64,000 bases of DNA from Agaribacillus aureus (GCA_030442055.1 JAUJEB010000005.1:248001-312000); one strand, 5' to 3'. Counted from the stretch's first letter, positions 1 through 9,131 are shown. Notes: generated by a model not told the origin, from the letters alone. Program-made: numbers and translations.

Positions 1-526
1 CATCCAAACGACACATGGTATCAAAGGCCAAAACTAAGTAGTGGGTGAATTCTGATTCTTTCTGCATCTCTGTCTCAGGAATCGCAGAGATAAACATACG
101 CGCCCATGAGTTTGGGCCATTCTGAAATTCTGTTAAACTAACCCCTTCTTCCTCAATGATTGTATACCGAAGGTAGGGTACTGGCATCCATGAATTTTCA
201 AAGCATTCGATTGCCTCTTTCGCCCCTATAGAATTTATATGATCCGTTTTTATAGGCTTTACAAAACCTACGTCTATTTTATCCTCATCTACAGAGCCAT
301 CAATTGGATCAATGGCATTTGGATTAAGCTCATGATACCAAATGTATTGGCTGATCCGCGAATAGTAGTATGGGTGTCTTAAAAATACCTCTTCCTCACC
401 ATCAACATTCTCTGGTATTTCTGCAAAGTCCATGCTAACTTTCATGGCTTCACTCTTTGGGCCCATAGCAAGTTTGAAAGTTACAAACTGTAGTCCCGAA
501 TTAGCTATAAGATTTATTTCGTTCAT
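1..526 (-). CDS. Partial hypothetical protein, possibly SrfB-like N-terminus
   Basis: The N-terminal 175 residues of a larger protein whose remainder lies beyond the left edge of the window. It starts with ATG at 526 and overlaps the stop of the upstream membrane-protein gene by four bases (ATGA), so the two are probably translationally coupled. The beginning (MNEINLIANSGLQFVTFKL) recalls the start of SrfB-family proteins, annotated as virulence factors but of unknown biochemistry. That match is from memory and weak. The fragment is soluble, acidic and rich in aromatic residues, with no signal peptide and no catalytic motif that I recognise. Coding is well supported; the family is a guess. 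Confidence 0.7.
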   Translation of the reverse strand, partial: MNEINLIANSGLQFVTFKLAMGPKSEAMKVSMDFAEIPENVDGEEEVFLRHPYYYSRISQYIWYHELNPNAIDPIDGSVDEDKIDVGFVKPIKTDHINSIGAKEAIECFENSWMPVPYLRYTIIEEEGVSLTEFQNGPNSWARMFISAIPETEMQKESEFTHYLVLAFDTMCRLD

Positions 527-2271
527 GGTTCACCGGATTTTTTGAGTTCAACTAGTTTTTGATCTCCTTTAACAATATATTTCATAGTCCAAGGGTTTTT
601 TACCTCAATTAGATCATAGATCGTTAAAATGGCTGTGATAATGAAAATTATGATTATGATCACCAAATTCGGAAGCAGGACAAAATCAATTGAGATTGTT
701 GACCACAAATAGGATAATACTCCCTTCAACCAGGCAAAAATTGTTAGAAGAATGAAAGTCAAACACCAGAAAAGCGTAAACTGCCCTTTCAATCCCTTTC
801 TCCAAGAAAGAAGAGGGAAAGCCAACGCCCAAAAAAGTAAGATCAATGAAAATAAGAAACAGTTTAACAAAACAATATAATAGGCAATACCTGTCTCATT
901 CAATCTTCTCTTTTTCCAGACAGGTATTTCAAAGAGTCTATCATTTTCTAGATCACTAACTATCAGTTTTCCAAGCTGCCCCCAGTTGCCCTCTCCATCC
1001 GAGGATAGTATTATTTCTTGTTTGGAGACGACAATTGGATAATTGTTAAAAACTATTTTTCGATCCTCTCTATGACCTAGTCTGTAATCCAAAAGAAGGG
1101 GATCCTTTAGTTTTTTCGACATTTCAGAAAAGGTCAGTACGTAGTTCCCTTTCTCTGAACCAATAAGTCGATTGGCCTCATCATATCGAAAGTTGATTGA
1201 ACCATCAACTCCCTCCTTTCCTCGGAAAGTAGCGGGATATATTATGTTTAATGTTTCTTTGTGATTATTTTCCAATATTTCTGATGGAAATAGGCGATTA
1301 ATTTTTGAGTCAAAATCCCCATTAAAGAATACATCTGGGAACTTGGTAATTGAAAACTCACATACCTCATACCATCGATTTATAAAAGAATTGATACTAT
1401 CTAATACCAAAGCGTATTTTTCATCTGATTCCGTGGGATACTTTATCCGCGGCAACACAACAAGATTCCACACTATTTTCTTATTTAATTCTTTTATTGC
1501 CCGCAATGATGAAATAAAAGCCTCTTCCCCGGCCTTTGAATCTTCATTGTCAAAATCCGACAAGATTGTTATAGTTAGGACTTTTATTGAGTCAGTATTT
1601 TTTAACTTATTGTACAATTCAGATAAAAAGATAGAAAATTCGGTTTTACCATTTTTAGTATTTTGCAATTCAAGATCAATCCCCTTTATAAAATCCTCAT
1701 CATTGTAAGTGGATGTATTACTTTCGAATCTCGACTTTAAAAAAGCTTGATCTTCCGTGTTTGGGATCAAATAAAAAATATCTGTTTTTTGCTTGTCATG
1801 AACATGTAAGTAGCAATAGTCTACAATCAGTGATCTGAGATCAAAATTCTTTAAATTCGCTTTATCATAGCTCGATTCTATTCCTTTTCTTTGTAGATTG
1901 GAGTAAATTGAATCACAATAGTTTTTTGAATGGTCAATCGATTTCGTTTTGTCTATAACTATAAGATTCCATTGAGTATAAAATTTCTTGCCACCAGATG
2001 GTGGGGTTAATTTTTTGGATTCCCCATTTCGTAAATTGTTTTGATCAATAGGAAACCTAAATATGTTTTGAATATCGGTAAAGTTATATTTGGTCACAGA
2101 ATCTGGATTCACAAATTGCTCAATTGTTACGGAGTTTATTCCAAATACCAAGGCAATTAAGGAAAAGCTGGTTGCAGCAATACCTAATAGGAAATTGATG
2201 CGCAATCTACTATGGAAAATTGTTTTTAACCCGTTATAAAAATGTTTATATGACTTAGAATTTTCACCCAT
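523..2271 (-). CDS. Membrane protein with vWA-like central domain
   Basis: A protein of 582 residues if started at ATG 2271, which has AAGGA just upstream; an in-frame TTG at 2295 would add eight residues. One membrane segment lies near residues 24-46 and three lie in the last 120 residues. The long middle section begins WNLIVIDKTKSID, which fits the first strand and metal site of a von Willebrand factor A domain (D-x-S/T-x-S-like, imperfect), and later reads LTITILSDFDNED, a second acidic strand end. This suggests a membrane-anchored, metal-binding, protein-interaction module rather than an enzyme. It overlaps the next gene by ATGA, so both products probably act together. No family name is certain. 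Confidence 0.72.
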   Translation of the reverse strand: MGENSKSYKHFYNGLKTIFHSRLRINFLLGIAATSFSLIALVFGINSVTIEQFVNPDSVTKYNFTDIQNIFRFPIDQNNLRNGESKKLTPPSGGKKFYTQWNLIVIDKTKSIDHSKNYCDSIYSNLQRKGIESSYDKANLKNFDLRSLIVDYCYLHVHDKQKTDIFYLIPNTEDQAFLKSRFESNTSTYNDEDFIKGIDLELQNTKNGKTEFSIFLSELYNKLKNTDSIKVLTITILSDFDNEDSKAGEEAFISSLRAIKELNKKIVWNLVVLPRIKYPTESDEKYALVLDSINSFINRWYEVCEFSITKFPDVFFNGDFDSKINRLFPSEILENNHKETLNIIYPATFRGKEGVDGSINFRYDEANRLIGSEKGNYVLTFSEMSKKLKDPLLLDYRLGHREDRKIVFNNYPIVVSKQEIILSSDGEGNWGQLGKLIVSDLENDRLFEIPVWKKRRLNETGIAYYIVLLNCFLFSLILLFWALAFPLLSWRKGLKGQFTLFWCLTFILLTIFAWLKGVLSYLWSTISIDFVLLPNLVIIIIIFIITAILTIYDLIEVKNPWTMKYIVKGDQKLVELKKSGEP

Positions 2272-2342
2272 TGATTCCTTATTTACCTGATTCAAATTTT
2301 AAGACTTTTGCAATTTTCATTTATGTAAATGTTAATATGACT

Positions 2343-3074
2343 TTAGTTTTCAATGCCTACAAAATCAAGCACCTGATTTCTTTTGTCCTTAGGAATGGAC
2401 AATGCCAAGTTTTGTATAAAAAGCTTGTTGTTCTCAATCTTTGTAACTTTATCTCGATTGATAATACATGACCTGTTTAGCATGTAGAAATTTCCCTGTT
2501 GAGCCAAGTATTGCTCAAAGAAGCCTTTCATTGTGGCCTTAATCAGCGGAATCGTTTGAGAATCACAGTGTATTCTGATATAATGATCTTCCGCCTCTAT
2601 GTATTTGATAGTATTTATTACCACACTTTGATAAACCCCTCTCTTTACCGAAAGCCAAACTTTTTTATTTTCAGATGGCGTTTGGTTTTGACGTGTATTT
2701 TCATAATATTTTAATAAGAAATTCCGTATGGTTTGACGTAGAATCTTGTGAGAATAGGGTGGTAACAAAAAATGATCTGGGTTATATCTCTTTACAATCT
2801 CCCAGGAAAAGTTCGATTTTATTGTGACTAAGTAAATAAATGGAAGCTTCCCATCCTTTACGATATAGTTTAAAAAATTAAGACTATGCCAGTAGCTTTC
2901 CTCATCTTCCACTCCTACAATCGCAATATTCGGTTGTATTTTGAAAGGGTATCCATCAAATTTAACCCTTTGCAGTCTAATTGAAGGAAATGCTAAATCT
3001 GAGATAATCTCTTCCATAAGCTCGAAAAGAGGTGACGCTTTGGAAGAGTCACAATAAGGATAGAGTATATTCAT
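2343..3074 (-). CDS. LytTR-domain regulator with degenerate receiver
   Basis: A 243-residue predicted DNA-binding regulator. The C-terminal half (about 135-243) is a LytTR domain: it has the IKYIEAEDHYIRIHC strand pair and the FYMLNRSCIINRDKVTKIE segment typical of the family. The N-terminal 130 residues look like a receiver-sized alpha/beta domain, but I see neither the acidic pair near the start nor a clear phospho-acceptor aspartate, so it is probably not controlled by standard phosphorylation. It lies between the vWA-like membrane gene and a normal LytTR response regulator in the same orientation and may control this membrane operon. Function is inferred from the domain only. Confidence 0.8.
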   Translation of the reverse strand: MNILYPYCDSSKASPLFELMEEIISDLAFPSIRLQRVKFDGYPFKIQPNIAIVGVEDEESYWHSLNFLNYIVKDGKLPFIYLVTIKSNFSWEIVKRYNPDHFLLPPYSHKILRQTIRNFLLKYYENTRQNQTPSENKKVWLSVKRGVYQSVVINTIKYIEAEDHYIRIHCDSQTIPLIKATMKGFFEQYLAQQGNFYMLNRSCIINRDKVTKIENNKLFIQNLALSIPKDKRNQVLDFVGIEN

Positions 3075-3222
3075 CAGACTAAAATTTGATTGATACCTCT
3101 AAGATGTATTCGAGCCAGTAGTTATTAAAAGAAAATACGTCAATCCTACACGAGCGAGCGCGAACAACCAGTGGAACTGCGTAAGCTATATGTGGATTTT
3201 AGTAAGGTTTTTCGGTTGAGGA

Positions 3223-3990
3223 CTAGTAAGGGATACCTAATGCTTGAAATACTACTTTCCTTTTATCTTTGGGAATAACAACATTCCTGTTTCGGGTAAG
3301 CTGAAGTCCTCTAATATGTACTACATTACCTTCCACTTTTTCTACTTTTTCCAGATTAATTACTAGACTTCGACTTAGACGAAAAAAATGAGAGTTAGTA
3401 GCCAGACCATATTCCATAATATCTCCTTTTAAACTGGCTTTAACCATAAGGGGTTGAGCATGGCCGTCAACATAAATGCGACAATAGTGGTCCATGGCTT
3501 CAATACAAAGGATATCTTGCTGTGACACACAATGATATTCAGAACGGTCCGTTTTGATCCAGTATTTATCACGTCCTCTCGGCTGAAAAGCAATTTTTAC
3601 TGTGTTTCTGCGCCTATACTTATTATTCAAAATTCTACTTATGGCTCGTTCCAGGCTTGGAAAATCATAAGGCTTTTGTAAAAAGTCACTGTAATTTACC
3701 TGGTCAGCTTTTTCCAGAACTTTCGCATCTGTTATTCCCGAAATAAATAAAATTGGTATTGACAAAAATTCCTGAATCATTTCTGCAACATTAATGCCTG
3801 CATAAACATTGTCATGCAGTTGAATATCTATCAGTGCAAAAGAAATGTCTTTTTGCTTTATATGCGGTAAAACCTTTTTGAAGTCTTCATATGGTCCGGC
3901 TATGAGAATATCATCACCTAAAAGCCGTTTAATGTGCCGGACTAACCGTGCAGCCTGATTTGCATCATCTTCTACTACGAGTACTTTCAT
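3223..3990 (-). CDS. LytTR-family response regulator
   Basis: A 255-residue two-component response regulator. The receiver domain (1-120) has the acidic pair D8/D9, phospho-acceptor D55 in FALIDIQL, S84 and K106 in FLQKPYDF, all expected for a working receiver. The C-terminal LytTR DNA-binding domain covers about 150-255 (CIEAMDHYCRIYVDG, then HFFRLSRSLVINLEKVEKVEG). The gene follows the TPR histidine kinase by about 170 bases on the same strand, so the two very likely form a pair. LytTR regulators bind paired direct repeats; I did not identify the target sites. Confidence 0.92.
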   Translation of the reverse strand: MKVLVVEDDANQAARLVRHIKRLLGDDILIAGPYEDFKKVLPHIKQKDISFALIDIQLHDNVYAGINVAEMIQEFLSIPILFISGITDAKVLEKADQVNYSDFLQKPYDFPSLERAISRILNNKYRRRNTVKIAFQPRGRDKYWIKTDRSEYHCVSQQDILCIEAMDHYCRIYVDGHAQPLMVKASLKGDIMEYGLATNSHFFRLSRSLVINLEKVEKVEGNVVHIRGLQLTRNRNVVIPKDKRKVVFQALGIPY

Positions 3991-4158
3991 AGTTTACAGT
4001 AATTAATCAATTATTAAAAATAACACCCAACTTTTGAAGTTTTTTATAAAAATTATGCAATATTTCAATTACATAAACTTTTTGAATTTTCCCCAACTTT
4101 AATAATTATGTTCACATGGATTCTTTTCTTGTATTATTTCATAATACCTAAATAACTC

Positions 4159-6048
4159 TCAGTTCAGCGTTACAGAAAACTTGGCAATATTCCAACTAGC
4201 CTCACTTGAGCGGTAAAGCTTAGCACCTAAACTTTGGAGAAATCCAAATATAAGCCCGGTACCAAGTCCTTGGTTGGTGAGGTGTTCAGGAAAAGGTTTT
4301 CCGTCATCCTTATAAATGCAAAGCAGGCTATTATCCTTCTTTTGAATGCAGATATTAACGTGGCCGGTGGTTGATATAAAGCCATGCTTTGCTGAGTTGG
4401 TCACCAATTCACAAAGTATAAAAGCTATTTTAGCTGCATATTCCTGACCTATATTGGTTGAAGCAACGGCGACTTGAAGTGTAACGCCTTTATCAGATAA
4501 TTGTAAAGTATCCTGTAAGTCTTGAAGTAACATTTGTAGGTAGCTTTCAAGATTGATCTGGCCCTCGGTTCCTGCATATAAGGATTCGTCAAGTGAGCTA
4601 GAAGCGTACAACATATTGCGTATACTGTCTATTGCAGGGAAGCCAGCTTCCTCTAATAAATCGAGTATCCTTGTGTAATCATTACGCTTTCGATGATACA
4701 TATCTCGATTAAGGAGTTGAAGCTCATGGTTTAGCTTACTGATAATACGTCGTTTCCGCCGGTTCTGGATTAAGAAATAAACAAGTATTAACGTAATAAT
4801 CGCAACCCCAATTAAAATGATGGTCTGTACTGTACGACGATTTCGCTCTATAGTAACCAGCTGGTCAGATATTTGCCTTTGAAAATTAAGGTCTGCCTTT
4901 TCAGTGGCTGCTACCTCTATTAGAGTTGCAAGTCTTCCCTTCTCAAAAATCCTGTTCTCTAGTTGACTCCACCGCTTGAGGTACTTTAGTGCTTGTTGGG
5001 CTTGACCCAATGACTCATGAAAGCGCCAGCGAACAGACAAGTTCTCCAATAACTGATCCTGATTAATGAGGGCCAAAGTATCAAAGTTTAGATAGTAGCG
5101 AACTTTGTCCCATTCTTTTCTTTTTAGGTAGAGTTTAGCAAGATTGTTAGTGGTGATAAGCAGGCTGGGCCGGTTACCAATGTTCTGCTTGAGTGTCTCC
5201 GAACGATGGAGATAATGGGCAGCACTGTCCAACTGTCCCAATTGTAGATAAGTTTCTCCAAGGTTATTGAGTGGTGCCGCAAGTAAAAATTGGTTGTTTA
5301 GAAGTAGCTGAATATTTAGGGATTTCAGAAAAAACTGTTTTGCAGAATCAAGTCTGTCCAATCCAACCATGTCATTTCCAATATTATTTAATACCCTACC
5401 AATTCTTGAGGAGTCCTGCGCTATAGTCCAGTAACTAAAAGCTTTCAAATGGTAATCCAAGGCCTCATTAAAACGCCTTTGTTTGTTTAGTAGATTACCA
5501 ATTGCGTAATTGATAGAAGCTTTTTCATCTCCATCCTGGTGTTTATTAGCTAACTCTAAAGCATGGCGATAGATACGGATAGCCTTAAAGTAGTGGCCTC
5601 TTTTTTTCTCTAATATACCCAGGTTCTTTAGTCGGGCAATAAGCCTATTTTCATCTAATAAAGAATCTAAATGCATGGCGTGTCTATAGTAGTTCTCGGC
5701 AGAGTCATAGTTGCCTTGATAGTAAAAATATAAACCAATATTGCTAATCGTGTTTGCCATTTGCCGTACCGAATCCAAGTCTTGATAATAATGATAAGCA
5801 ACCTGCATTTTAGACACTGCCTGATCATAAGCCCCGTTTTTGGCAGCGTGCTTACCGGTAGCATAAAGCGAATCTGCCAGCTTTAGTTCTTTAGATTTAG
5901 ATGATACAAGGGGTCGTTCTTCCTGACAGGCAATTAGAAATATTGTAATTAAGATAGAAGCTAACCCATTACCCAAGAAAAATAGTTTTTGATACTGGTT
6001 GCGAGTATGATAAAAAACACGCAACTTTTTAATAACATCATATAACAT
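4159..6048 (-). CDS. TPR-containing sensor histidine kinase
   Basis: A membrane sensor kinase of 629 residues from ATG 6048; an upstream TTG at 6072 is also possible. A hydrophobic stretch ending LIAC (Cys 41) looks like a lipobox after an unusually long basic N-terminus. Residues about 55-370 are tetratricopeptide repeats, a likely extracytoplasmic sensing region. A single membrane helix lies at about 407-427. The kinase core has the H-box DMYHRKRND (His 452, HisKA_2-like spacing), N-box ELVTNSAKH (547-555), G1 KDDGKPF and G2 GLGTGL. It is upstream of the LytTR response regulator on the same strand, its probable partner. The stimulus is unknown. Confidence 0.9.
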   Translation of the reverse strand: MLYDVIKKLRVFYHTRNQYQKLFFLGNGLASILITIFLIACQEERPLVSSKSKELKLADSLYATGKHAAKNGAYDQAVSKMQVAYHYYQDLDSVRQMANTISNIGLYFYYQGNYDSAENYYRHAMHLDSLLDENRLIARLKNLGILEKKRGHYFKAIRIYRHALELANKHQDGDEKASINYAIGNLLNKQRRFNEALDYHLKAFSYWTIAQDSSRIGRVLNNIGNDMVGLDRLDSAKQFFLKSLNIQLLLNNQFLLAAPLNNLGETYLQLGQLDSAAHYLHRSETLKQNIGNRPSLLITTNNLAKLYLKRKEWDKVRYYLNFDTLALINQDQLLENLSVRWRFHESLGQAQQALKYLKRWSQLENRIFEKGRLATLIEVAATEKADLNFQRQISDQLVTIERNRRTVQTIILIGVAIITLILVYFLIQNRRKRRIISKLNHELQLLNRDMYHRKRNDYTRILDLLEEAGFPAIDSIRNMLYASSSLDESLYAGTEGQINLESYLQMLLQDLQDTLQLSDKGVTLQVAVASTNIGQEYAAKIAFILCELVTNSAKHGFISTTGHVNICIQKKDNSLLCIYKDDGKPFPEHLTNQGLGTGLIFGFLQSLGAKLYRSSEASWNIAKFSVTLN

Positions 6049-6413
6049 TAACAGCAGAAATTTCAGGTGCAATTAAAAAATATTGAGAATATCCTCCATT
6101 GTCCTATCCAATCAATAACTATTGATTATTCGTTAAATGATTTTATATACCTACTGAAATGTAATCTTATCTTGTCGGGTTTTCCATAGCCTCAATAATA
6201 GCTTCTAGTTTGCAATTCTACCTGAATAAAAACCCCTTATGTCTCCTTCGAGCAGGCAACACGGATACAACTGGACAATAAGATAATGTTTACAAACACA
6301 AATAGCAACTTTCTAATATTCTGCCTTTAATTAAAGGGCTTATATTTCAAATATGAAGTTAATCGATATTGTCAATTAGTTCAAGTAGTTATAAAGTCAC
6401 AGTTTAAAATGAA
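6049..6413. other. Intergenic region without recognised gene
   Basis: About 365 bases between the kinase start and the terminator of the small lipoprotein gene. It is AT-rich with no open frame that looks coding. It should hold the promoter of the minus-strand kinase gene, but I could not place a convincing TTTG / TAnnTTTG pair. Confidence 0.5.
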
Positions 6414-6439
6414 CACGCCTGTCTGAAGTGACAGGCGTG
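6414..6439 (-). terminator. Stem-loop terminator
   Basis: A perfect 10-bp inverted repeat (CACGCCTGTC / GACAGGCGTG) with a 6-base loop. On the minus strand it is followed by a T-rich stretch (TTCATTTT). It lies 54 bases past the stop of the small lipoprotein gene, so it probably ends that transcript. Confidence 0.75.
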
Positions 6440-6484
6440 CTTTCCCTCCAAGTATTGTTCCTCATTATACTTGTTGGCGGTAGA

Positions 6485-6997
6485 TCAACCCACTAGTTTT
6501 CTTCCTTGGGGTCCTCCTGATCTTCCGTGGTGCAAGCTTGCTCTGACTTTACGTGCTCTACGTGCTGGAAAACCTCTTCGGTTTCTTCTACAGTATTGCA
6601 GCTTGATAAAGAGACCAACACCATGGCTAGAATCAAAATGATATATTTCATCTTTCAATTGCTCAAATGTTAAAGGATCATCACATGAGATCAATCGAAG
6701 ATTTGCCGTACTCACCACTTCGACTAGGCTTTCGGGGACCGGTATACATGCCAGTTTTTCTATCCACACCTCATTGGAGCGCGAGCCAGTTGTAAGACTG
6801 AGGAGGTCAACTTTATGATAGTGCTTGCCCAACGCCGGTGCGGAAAAAAACTGTTTAGGAATTCCTTGAAACTTTGAAAGGACAAAACAAGCCATACGGT
6901 TATGTGAAAGCCTACCTCTTTCGAGGACTTGTTCCAGGCTAGCAGCTTCATACAATATGTTTTCTAGTTTTTTCATCCTTTTCTTTTTAAGTTCCAT
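6485..6997 (-). CDS. Hypothetical protein, tail probably out of frame
   Basis: A reading frame of 170 codons from ATG 6997. The first ~115 residues look like real protein (mixed helices, LENILYEAASLEQVLERGR, balanced composition). The last ~50 are arginine-rich and read through the small lipoprotein gene in another frame. The genuine gene may therefore have lost its original end by a frameshift near 6650, or it overlaps the lipoprotein gene. I do not recognise the family. AAGG lies about 10 bases before the ATG. Confidence 0.4.
   Translation of the reverse strand: MELKKKRMKKLENILYEAASLEQVLERGRLSHNRMACFVLSKFQGIPKQFFSAPALGKHYHKVDLLSLTTGSRSNEVWIEKLACIPVPESLVEVVSTANLRLISCDDPLTFEQLKDEIYHFDSSHGVGLFIKLQYCRRNRRGFPARRARKVRASLHHGRSGGPQGRKLVG
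6493..6651 (-). CDS. Small lipoprotein (52 residues)
   Basis: A 52-codon gene starting MKYIILILAMVLVSLSSCN. It has a short basic start, a hydrophobic core and a clear lipobox LSSC (Cys 18), so the mature product would be a lipid-anchored peptide of about 35 residues. That peptide is very acidic (VEETEEVFQHVEH, then TEDQEDPKEEN). A strong stem-loop terminator follows directly. It overlaps, in another frame of the same strand, the end of a larger doubtful reading frame. The lipobox and terminator make this small frame the better supported of the two over their shared bases. Function is unknown. Confidence 0.6.
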   Translation of the reverse strand: MKYIILILAMVLVSLSSCNTVEETEEVFQHVEHVKSEQACTTEDQEDPKEEN

Positions 6998-7295
6998 AAT
7001 CACTTACCTTTTTTCTGCGCGCTTAAGTAGAAGTGACAATGCAATTATGAAGCAATATGGGGGGAATTGGTATTCGCTCGATATTCATTAGATCCAGCGA
7101 AAATGGAGGTGATCACAAGCAATGTGGGCAACTAACTATAAAAGACTCAGGTTGTACCAAAAACCCACAAAATCAGGATTTGGGATTATGCAAAGTATTT
7201 ATAAAAAAAATTGACAGGAGTATTGTCCACCGAAAATCTACCGAAATGAAAGAGCTTGTTACCCAGATTTCAGGATTTTAAGTTTTATAGATTGG

Positions 7296-7305
7296 ATTTC
7301 GCGAA
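7296..7305. repeat. ATTTCGCGAA copy 1
   Basis: First of two identical 10-mers containing the palindrome TTCGCGAA, about 250 bases before the operon. CG-rich sites stand out in this AT-rich stretch. It could be a regulator site; this is inference. Confidence 0.35.
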
Positions 7306-7488
7306 CGTTGAGATCCGATTAGGGAGAGTAATTTTGGAATGGCAACTATAACTACATCTTTGAAAGATTCTTTTAGGGACAAATAGGCCAACTGTTTCCT
7401 TATTTATAGGTAAAAAAATGAGTCAAAAATTACCCTTCCACTTATTTATTGGAATTCTCAAATAGTAGCTTCACGTACCTCAAACTAC

Positions 7489-7498
7489 ATTTCGCGAA
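7489..7498. repeat. ATTTCGCGAA copy 2
   Basis: Second copy, 55 bases before the ATG at 7554 and close to a TTGACA sequence at about 7515. The position is compatible with an operator controlling the operon. Confidence 0.35.
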
Positions 7499-7553
7499 TC
7501 TTTCTCGCATGGCGTTGACATTTTTCTGAGTTTCAAGGAATAATATTAAACTA

Positions 7554-8408
7554 ATGGTTAGAATATCAGGTGAAAATCAATTTGTCGTTTTCAAAATACT
7601 ATTGGATGAAGTTGGGTATCAAAGTAGAACCAATAAACCATTTAGTGAATTTGATGACAACCGACGCAAAAAACTTTCTGAAGAAATAGCGGATTCAAAA
7701 GGAGTACCTCCTGAAGCAAGTCCTATCAGTTCAAGTACGTTGAGGGATTATTGGTATCGATACAAAGGAAGACCAAAGTATCCATTTAAGGCAGACAGTG
7801 AAAAGCTTAGTGTCTTAACCGAGTTTATTGATGAAGGCACTTGGGATGACTTCTACAAGAAACATGGTGATGGTTCACCAGCCCCAAAAAGTTGGTCTTT
7901 TTACAATGATACAGATATATACACTTCATTGGCAACTGTAAAAATGGAATTAAAAGAAATTATAAATGAAAAGGCATTATGCATCAAAGGAAAACCAGAT
8001 GATCATGTCCTTCTATTTGATTTGGGGATATGTCATCTTCTTTTAGAAAACTATAATGAAGCCTATGAAATATTTGCTAAAGGTGTACAATATGATACGT
8101 TTAATGGACAATATCATTTTTTTCTAGCTCTGAGTCTTCTTGGTGGCAAACGTCCTTTTCGGCACCTAAAAGATACTATCGACAAGTCCCTTAGGCTACT
8201 TCAAAAAGCCATACACCTAGAGCCAGCCAGAGAGGATTTCCTAAGCCTGGAAAGGCTAATCTATCTTGACTTTCATGAACGCATTGGTTACGATTATCCT
8301 CCCCTTAGAGCATTACCATCTTTACCTAACCGCCAGACCACATTATTGCTTAGCAAGTGTGTTAACTTATCCGAATCCGATATAAACAAACTATTATTAT
8401 CAGTATGA
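7554..8408 (+). CDS. TPR protein with shared N-terminal domain
   Basis: First gene of the five-gene operon, 284 residues. Residues 1-105 form a domain that recurs in the third gene. Its most alike part is SSSTLRDYWYRYKGRPKYPF against GEALRDYRYMCLERPKYPLK, followed by an acidic helix ending near WDDF. Bacteroidota proteins often carry a similar 'S-x-TL-x-R/D ... W-D-D-F' N-terminal module, probably helical and possibly a DNA- or protein-binding adaptor. Residues about 130-230 carry TPR-type repeats (LLFDLGICHLLLENYNEAYE). No catalytic motif is visible. The stop overlaps the next start by ATGA, so translation is coupled. It is probably a scaffold or sensor subunit of the system. Confidence 0.8.
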   Translation: MVRISGENQFVVFKILLDEVGYQSRTNKPFSEFDDNRRKKLSEEIADSKGVPPEASPISSSTLRDYWYRYKGRPKYPFKADSEKLSVLTEFIDEGTWDDFYKKHGDGSPAPKSWSFYNDTDIYTSLATVKMELKEIINEKALCIKGKPDDHVLLFDLGICHLLLENYNEAYEIFAKGVQYDTFNGQYHFFLALSLLGGKRPFRHLKDTIDKSLRLLQKAIHLEPAREDFLSLERLIYLDFHERIGYDYPPLRALPSLPNRQTTLLLSKCVNLSESDINKLLLSV

Positions 8409-9097
8409 CATCAAATGGAAAAAAGATTCAAGACTACTTTGCCAAAGGTGTAAGATTCAAACGTATTACAGATGACGAATTTGATCAACTCATTCATGAA
8501 GCCTTGCAGAAAGTTTACCCTACCGCCCTTGAGCGTCTAAGTCTCGATGAGAAGGATACTATTAAAAAATCAGTATGGATATCAGGACCGCCGGATCTTG
8601 ACAAACTGGATGGAACAGAACTAAAAATCAAAAAAGGCAAGGATAAAATCATCCGCTTTATCCCCATTGGGGTTACCATTTATAACTTTTCACCTCATGC
8701 AATCCTGGCTTACCAGTGCAGCCTGGATCCGGTTTATGAAAATGCCATGAATGAATGTACCCATGAGTTTTTCTACAACGACATTGTCTCTTTCCAAACC
8801 CTCACCGAATCTGGCTCAGCCACAAAACTAAATTGGGGTGAAAAGGTAGTAAACAAGATCCCCTTAATAGGGTCCTTTTTTAGTTTGGGAAAGAAAATCC
8901 AATTTGATAAAAAGCTCCAATTTATTCTTACCACTTCTGGAAGTTCTCAACTTATTGTTGCTTTAGCCGATAATGTGCTTAAACAAGAGGTTGATGGCGG
9001 TAAATTTTCATTAGAAAAGGCTAAAAGATCAGTTGATATGGTGCGCCGAACCATAAGAGACAAAAAAAGTCACACATTTGCTTCTCTGATGAAATAA
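8405..9097 (+). CDS. Hypothetical protein, possibly PH-like fold
   Basis: A soluble protein of 230 residues, coupled by ATGA to the gene before. I do not recognise a family. The middle (about 80-185) alternates beta-type strands (GVTIYNFSPHAILAYQCSLD; FFYNDIVSFQTL; LQFILTTSGSSQLIVALAD). The pattern 'aromatic-Y-N-D-I-V-S' followed by a long insert and a further strand recalls bacterial PH-like domains. The N-terminus has a charged helix (DDEFDQLIHEALQKVYP) and the C-terminus is a basic helix. There are no signal peptide or membrane segments. Within the operon it may be a binding or adaptor subunit. The fold is a hypothesis. Confidence 0.7.
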   Translation: MTSNGKKIQDYFAKGVRFKRITDDEFDQLIHEALQKVYPTALERLSLDEKDTIKKSVWISGPPDLDKLDGTELKIKKGKDKIIRFIPIGVTIYNFSPHAILAYQCSLDPVYENAMNECTHEFFYNDIVSFQTLTESGSATKLNWGEKVVNKIPLIGSFFSLGKKIQFDKKLQFILTTSGSSQLIVALADNVLKQEVDGGKFSLEKAKRSVDMVRRTIRDKKSHTFASLMK

Positions 9098-9131
9098 TTC
9101 CTTAACTTTTTCGGTATAAACAATCTTTAAA

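Larger units (their letters stand above)
6998..7553. other. Upstream region of the CHAT operon
   Basis: About 550 bases between divergent units. A plus-strand open frame at 7057-7281 is probably chance. The segment contains two copies of the 10-mer ATTTCGCGAA (7296-7305 and 7489-7498), each with the 8-bp palindrome TTCGCGAA, and it must hold the promoter of the operon starting at 7554. Confidence 0.5.

Noticed and set aside
7057-7281. 74-codon plus-strand frame with IKDSG and GLCK pieces recalling a histidine-kinase ATPase end
   Set aside because: Too short, no N-box or start context; the likeness rests on a few residues.
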